Shown: positions 63,264 through 64,000 of the stretch, piece by piece
Layout: each line of letters starts with the position of its first letter
Position numbering within the stretch: the first letter of the stretch is position 1
Origin: Paenibacillus glacialis
GTDB taxonomy: Bacteria; Bacillota; Bacilli; Paenibacillales; Paenibacillaceae
Direction of reading: 5' to 3'
DNA: 64,000 nucleotides
Assembly (NCBI RefSeq): GCF_001637205.1
Contig: NZ_LVJH01000074.1
Span: 1-64,000 of the forward strand
The notes under the pieces: model-generated
Database searches by the model: none
The model's input: the letters and a program-made list of their open reading frames with translations, nothing else
What the model was told of the DNA's origin: nothing
Made by a program: the position numbers and the translations under genes

Positions 63264-64000
63264 GTGATCTTAACCAAGACTGTATCACTCATCATCGCCC
63301 TTAGTATTGTGTCCAGTCCTTATTCTCTACCTATCAAAGCCTCAGCCGGAACCCAACCTTTACTCACACAACAATTAAGGAGGATTCCCATGGATCAATT
63401 ATTGAAACGCTCAGAAGTATCCAAGGACAATCAATGGAACCTGCAAGATTTATTTAAAGACCAATCGGCTTGGGACAACACATACAAAGAAGTTCTGAAG
63501 AAAATTTCCAAAGCAACTGACTTTCAAGGTAAATTAGATACGGTTCAATCTGTGAAGGAATGTTTTACGCTAGACGATGATATTTCCTCCGATGTTGAAC
63601 GTCTTTACGTATATGCCCATATGCATCTTGATGAGGATACAACTAACCCTACATACCAAGCACTAACTGAAAAAGGAAAGAAATTAAGCGTTGACGCAGG
63701 TGAAGCATTGTCGTTCGTAACACCTGAACTTCTAGCTCTTCCAGATGATAAATTAGACGCTTTCATCGCTGATCCAGTCTTAAGTGACTATAAATTTACA
63801 CTTCAAGAAATGAAACGTGAGAAGGCTCATGTTCTCTCGAAGACAGAAGAAGCCCTACTTGCACAAGTAGGTAATTTATCTCAAGCACCACAAACCATCT
63901 TTGGTATGCTCAACAATGCCGATATGAAGTTCCCTAAGATTAAAGATGAGAATGGCAAAGAAGTTGAGCTAACTCATGGTAGTTATATTAAGTACCTAGA
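63264..64000 (+). CDS. pepF: Oligoendopeptidase F, N-terminal part (runs off the window)
   Basis: M3 zinc endopeptidase that degrades peptides of roughly 7-20 residues. The visible ~245 residues include DQLLKRSEVSKDNQWNLQDLF, LDEDTTNPTYQAL and AHVLSKTEEALLAQVGNLSQAP, typical of the PepF N-terminal lobe. The HExxH site lies beyond the window. Two in-frame starts each have a strong ribosome-binding site: GTG at 63264 (AAAGGAGG) adds a signal-peptide-like leader (ILTKTVSLIIALSIVSSPYS..KASA); ATG at 63390 (AAGGAGG) gives the standard cytosolic protein. Confidence 0.88.
   Translation, partial: MILTKTVSLIIALSIVSSPYSLPIKASAGTQPLLTQQLRRIPMDQLLKRSEVSKDNQWNLQDLFKDQSAWDNTYKEVLKKISKATDFQGKLDTVQSVKECFTLDDDISSDVERLYVYAHMHLDEDTTNPTYQALTEKGKKLSVDAGEALSFVTPELLALPDDKLDAFIADPVLSDYKFTLQEMKREKAHVLSKTEEALLAQVGNLSQAPQTIFGMLNNADMKFPKIKDENGKEVELTHGSYIKYL

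Overview
The window looks like a chromosomal segment of a low-to-moderate-GC, endospore-forming member of the Bacillales, most likely Paenibacillus or a close relative. The evidence is the combination of yqhH-yqhG and yqzE, yhaO-yhaN, ytpB, yugP, a CwlD-like amidase, ferredoxin fer, the small alarmone synthetase relQ, a class II (B12-dependent) ribonucleotide reductase and a class 2 dihydroorotate dehydrogenase. Shine-Dalgarno sequences are strong, Rho-independent terminators are abundant, and TTG or GTG starts are frequent. Assignment is by recognising protein families, not by database search. I see no prophage, intact insertion sequence or CRISPR array.

Layout. 1-3100 is accessory: a GC-richer secreted Ig-like (Big2) protein, a truncated aldo/keto reductase remnant, a small membrane protein and three copies of a short hairpin repeat. 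3119-12500 holds nrdJ (reverse) with NrdR-like sites, the yqhH-yqhG pair, an unknown secreted protein, yqzE, a CwlD-like amidase and a divergent polysaccharide deacetylase. 12534-15158 is a reverse-strand operon of a Tm-1-like UPF0261 protein, a PEP-hydrolase-family TIM barrel and a cupin. 15462-20915 is a response regulator / histidine kinase / ABC ATPase / FtsX-type permease cluster. 20916-22400 carries a tRNA-Leu(CAG) gene and a decayed inverted copy of it. 22500-34900 has small unknown genes, xpt, a YkvI-type membrane protein, yhaN-yhaO-glycosyltransferase, a diguanylate cyclase, a HAD phosphatase and an RsuA-type pseudouridine synthase.

34997-43308 has a DUF309 gene, relQ, pyrD, a 44-residue membrane protein, an L,D-transpeptidase, fer, dinB, cimA and a ResA-like thioredoxin. 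43448-47924 has a JAMM peptidase convergent with an exonuclease, a DUF294 (GlnD-like) nucleotidyltransferase and amtB, the last with a perfect GlnR/TnrA-type palindrome, and a divergent MerR regulator. 47972-58791 has yugP, a GltC-like LysR regulator, a rhomboid protease, tpx, a probable 6S RNA, a YesL-like protein, cshA, yitT, a DUF4015 glycosidase-like protein and a MATE exporter. 58800-64000 has pfkA, ytpB, a yebC-family gene, a cold-shock gene, two small proteins and the start of pepF.

Most genes are housekeeping and arranged in short operons. The most interesting points are: the amtB / DUF294 nucleotidyltransferase / DEDDh exonuclease operon under an apparent nitrogen operator; a family of three palindromic elements each abutting the T-tract of a terminator; a pepF with two strong ribosome-binding sites that would yield secreted and cytosolic forms; a degenerate inverted tRNA-Leu copy; and a Tm-1-like operon whose two adjacent genes match the two halves of the plant Tm-1 protein.
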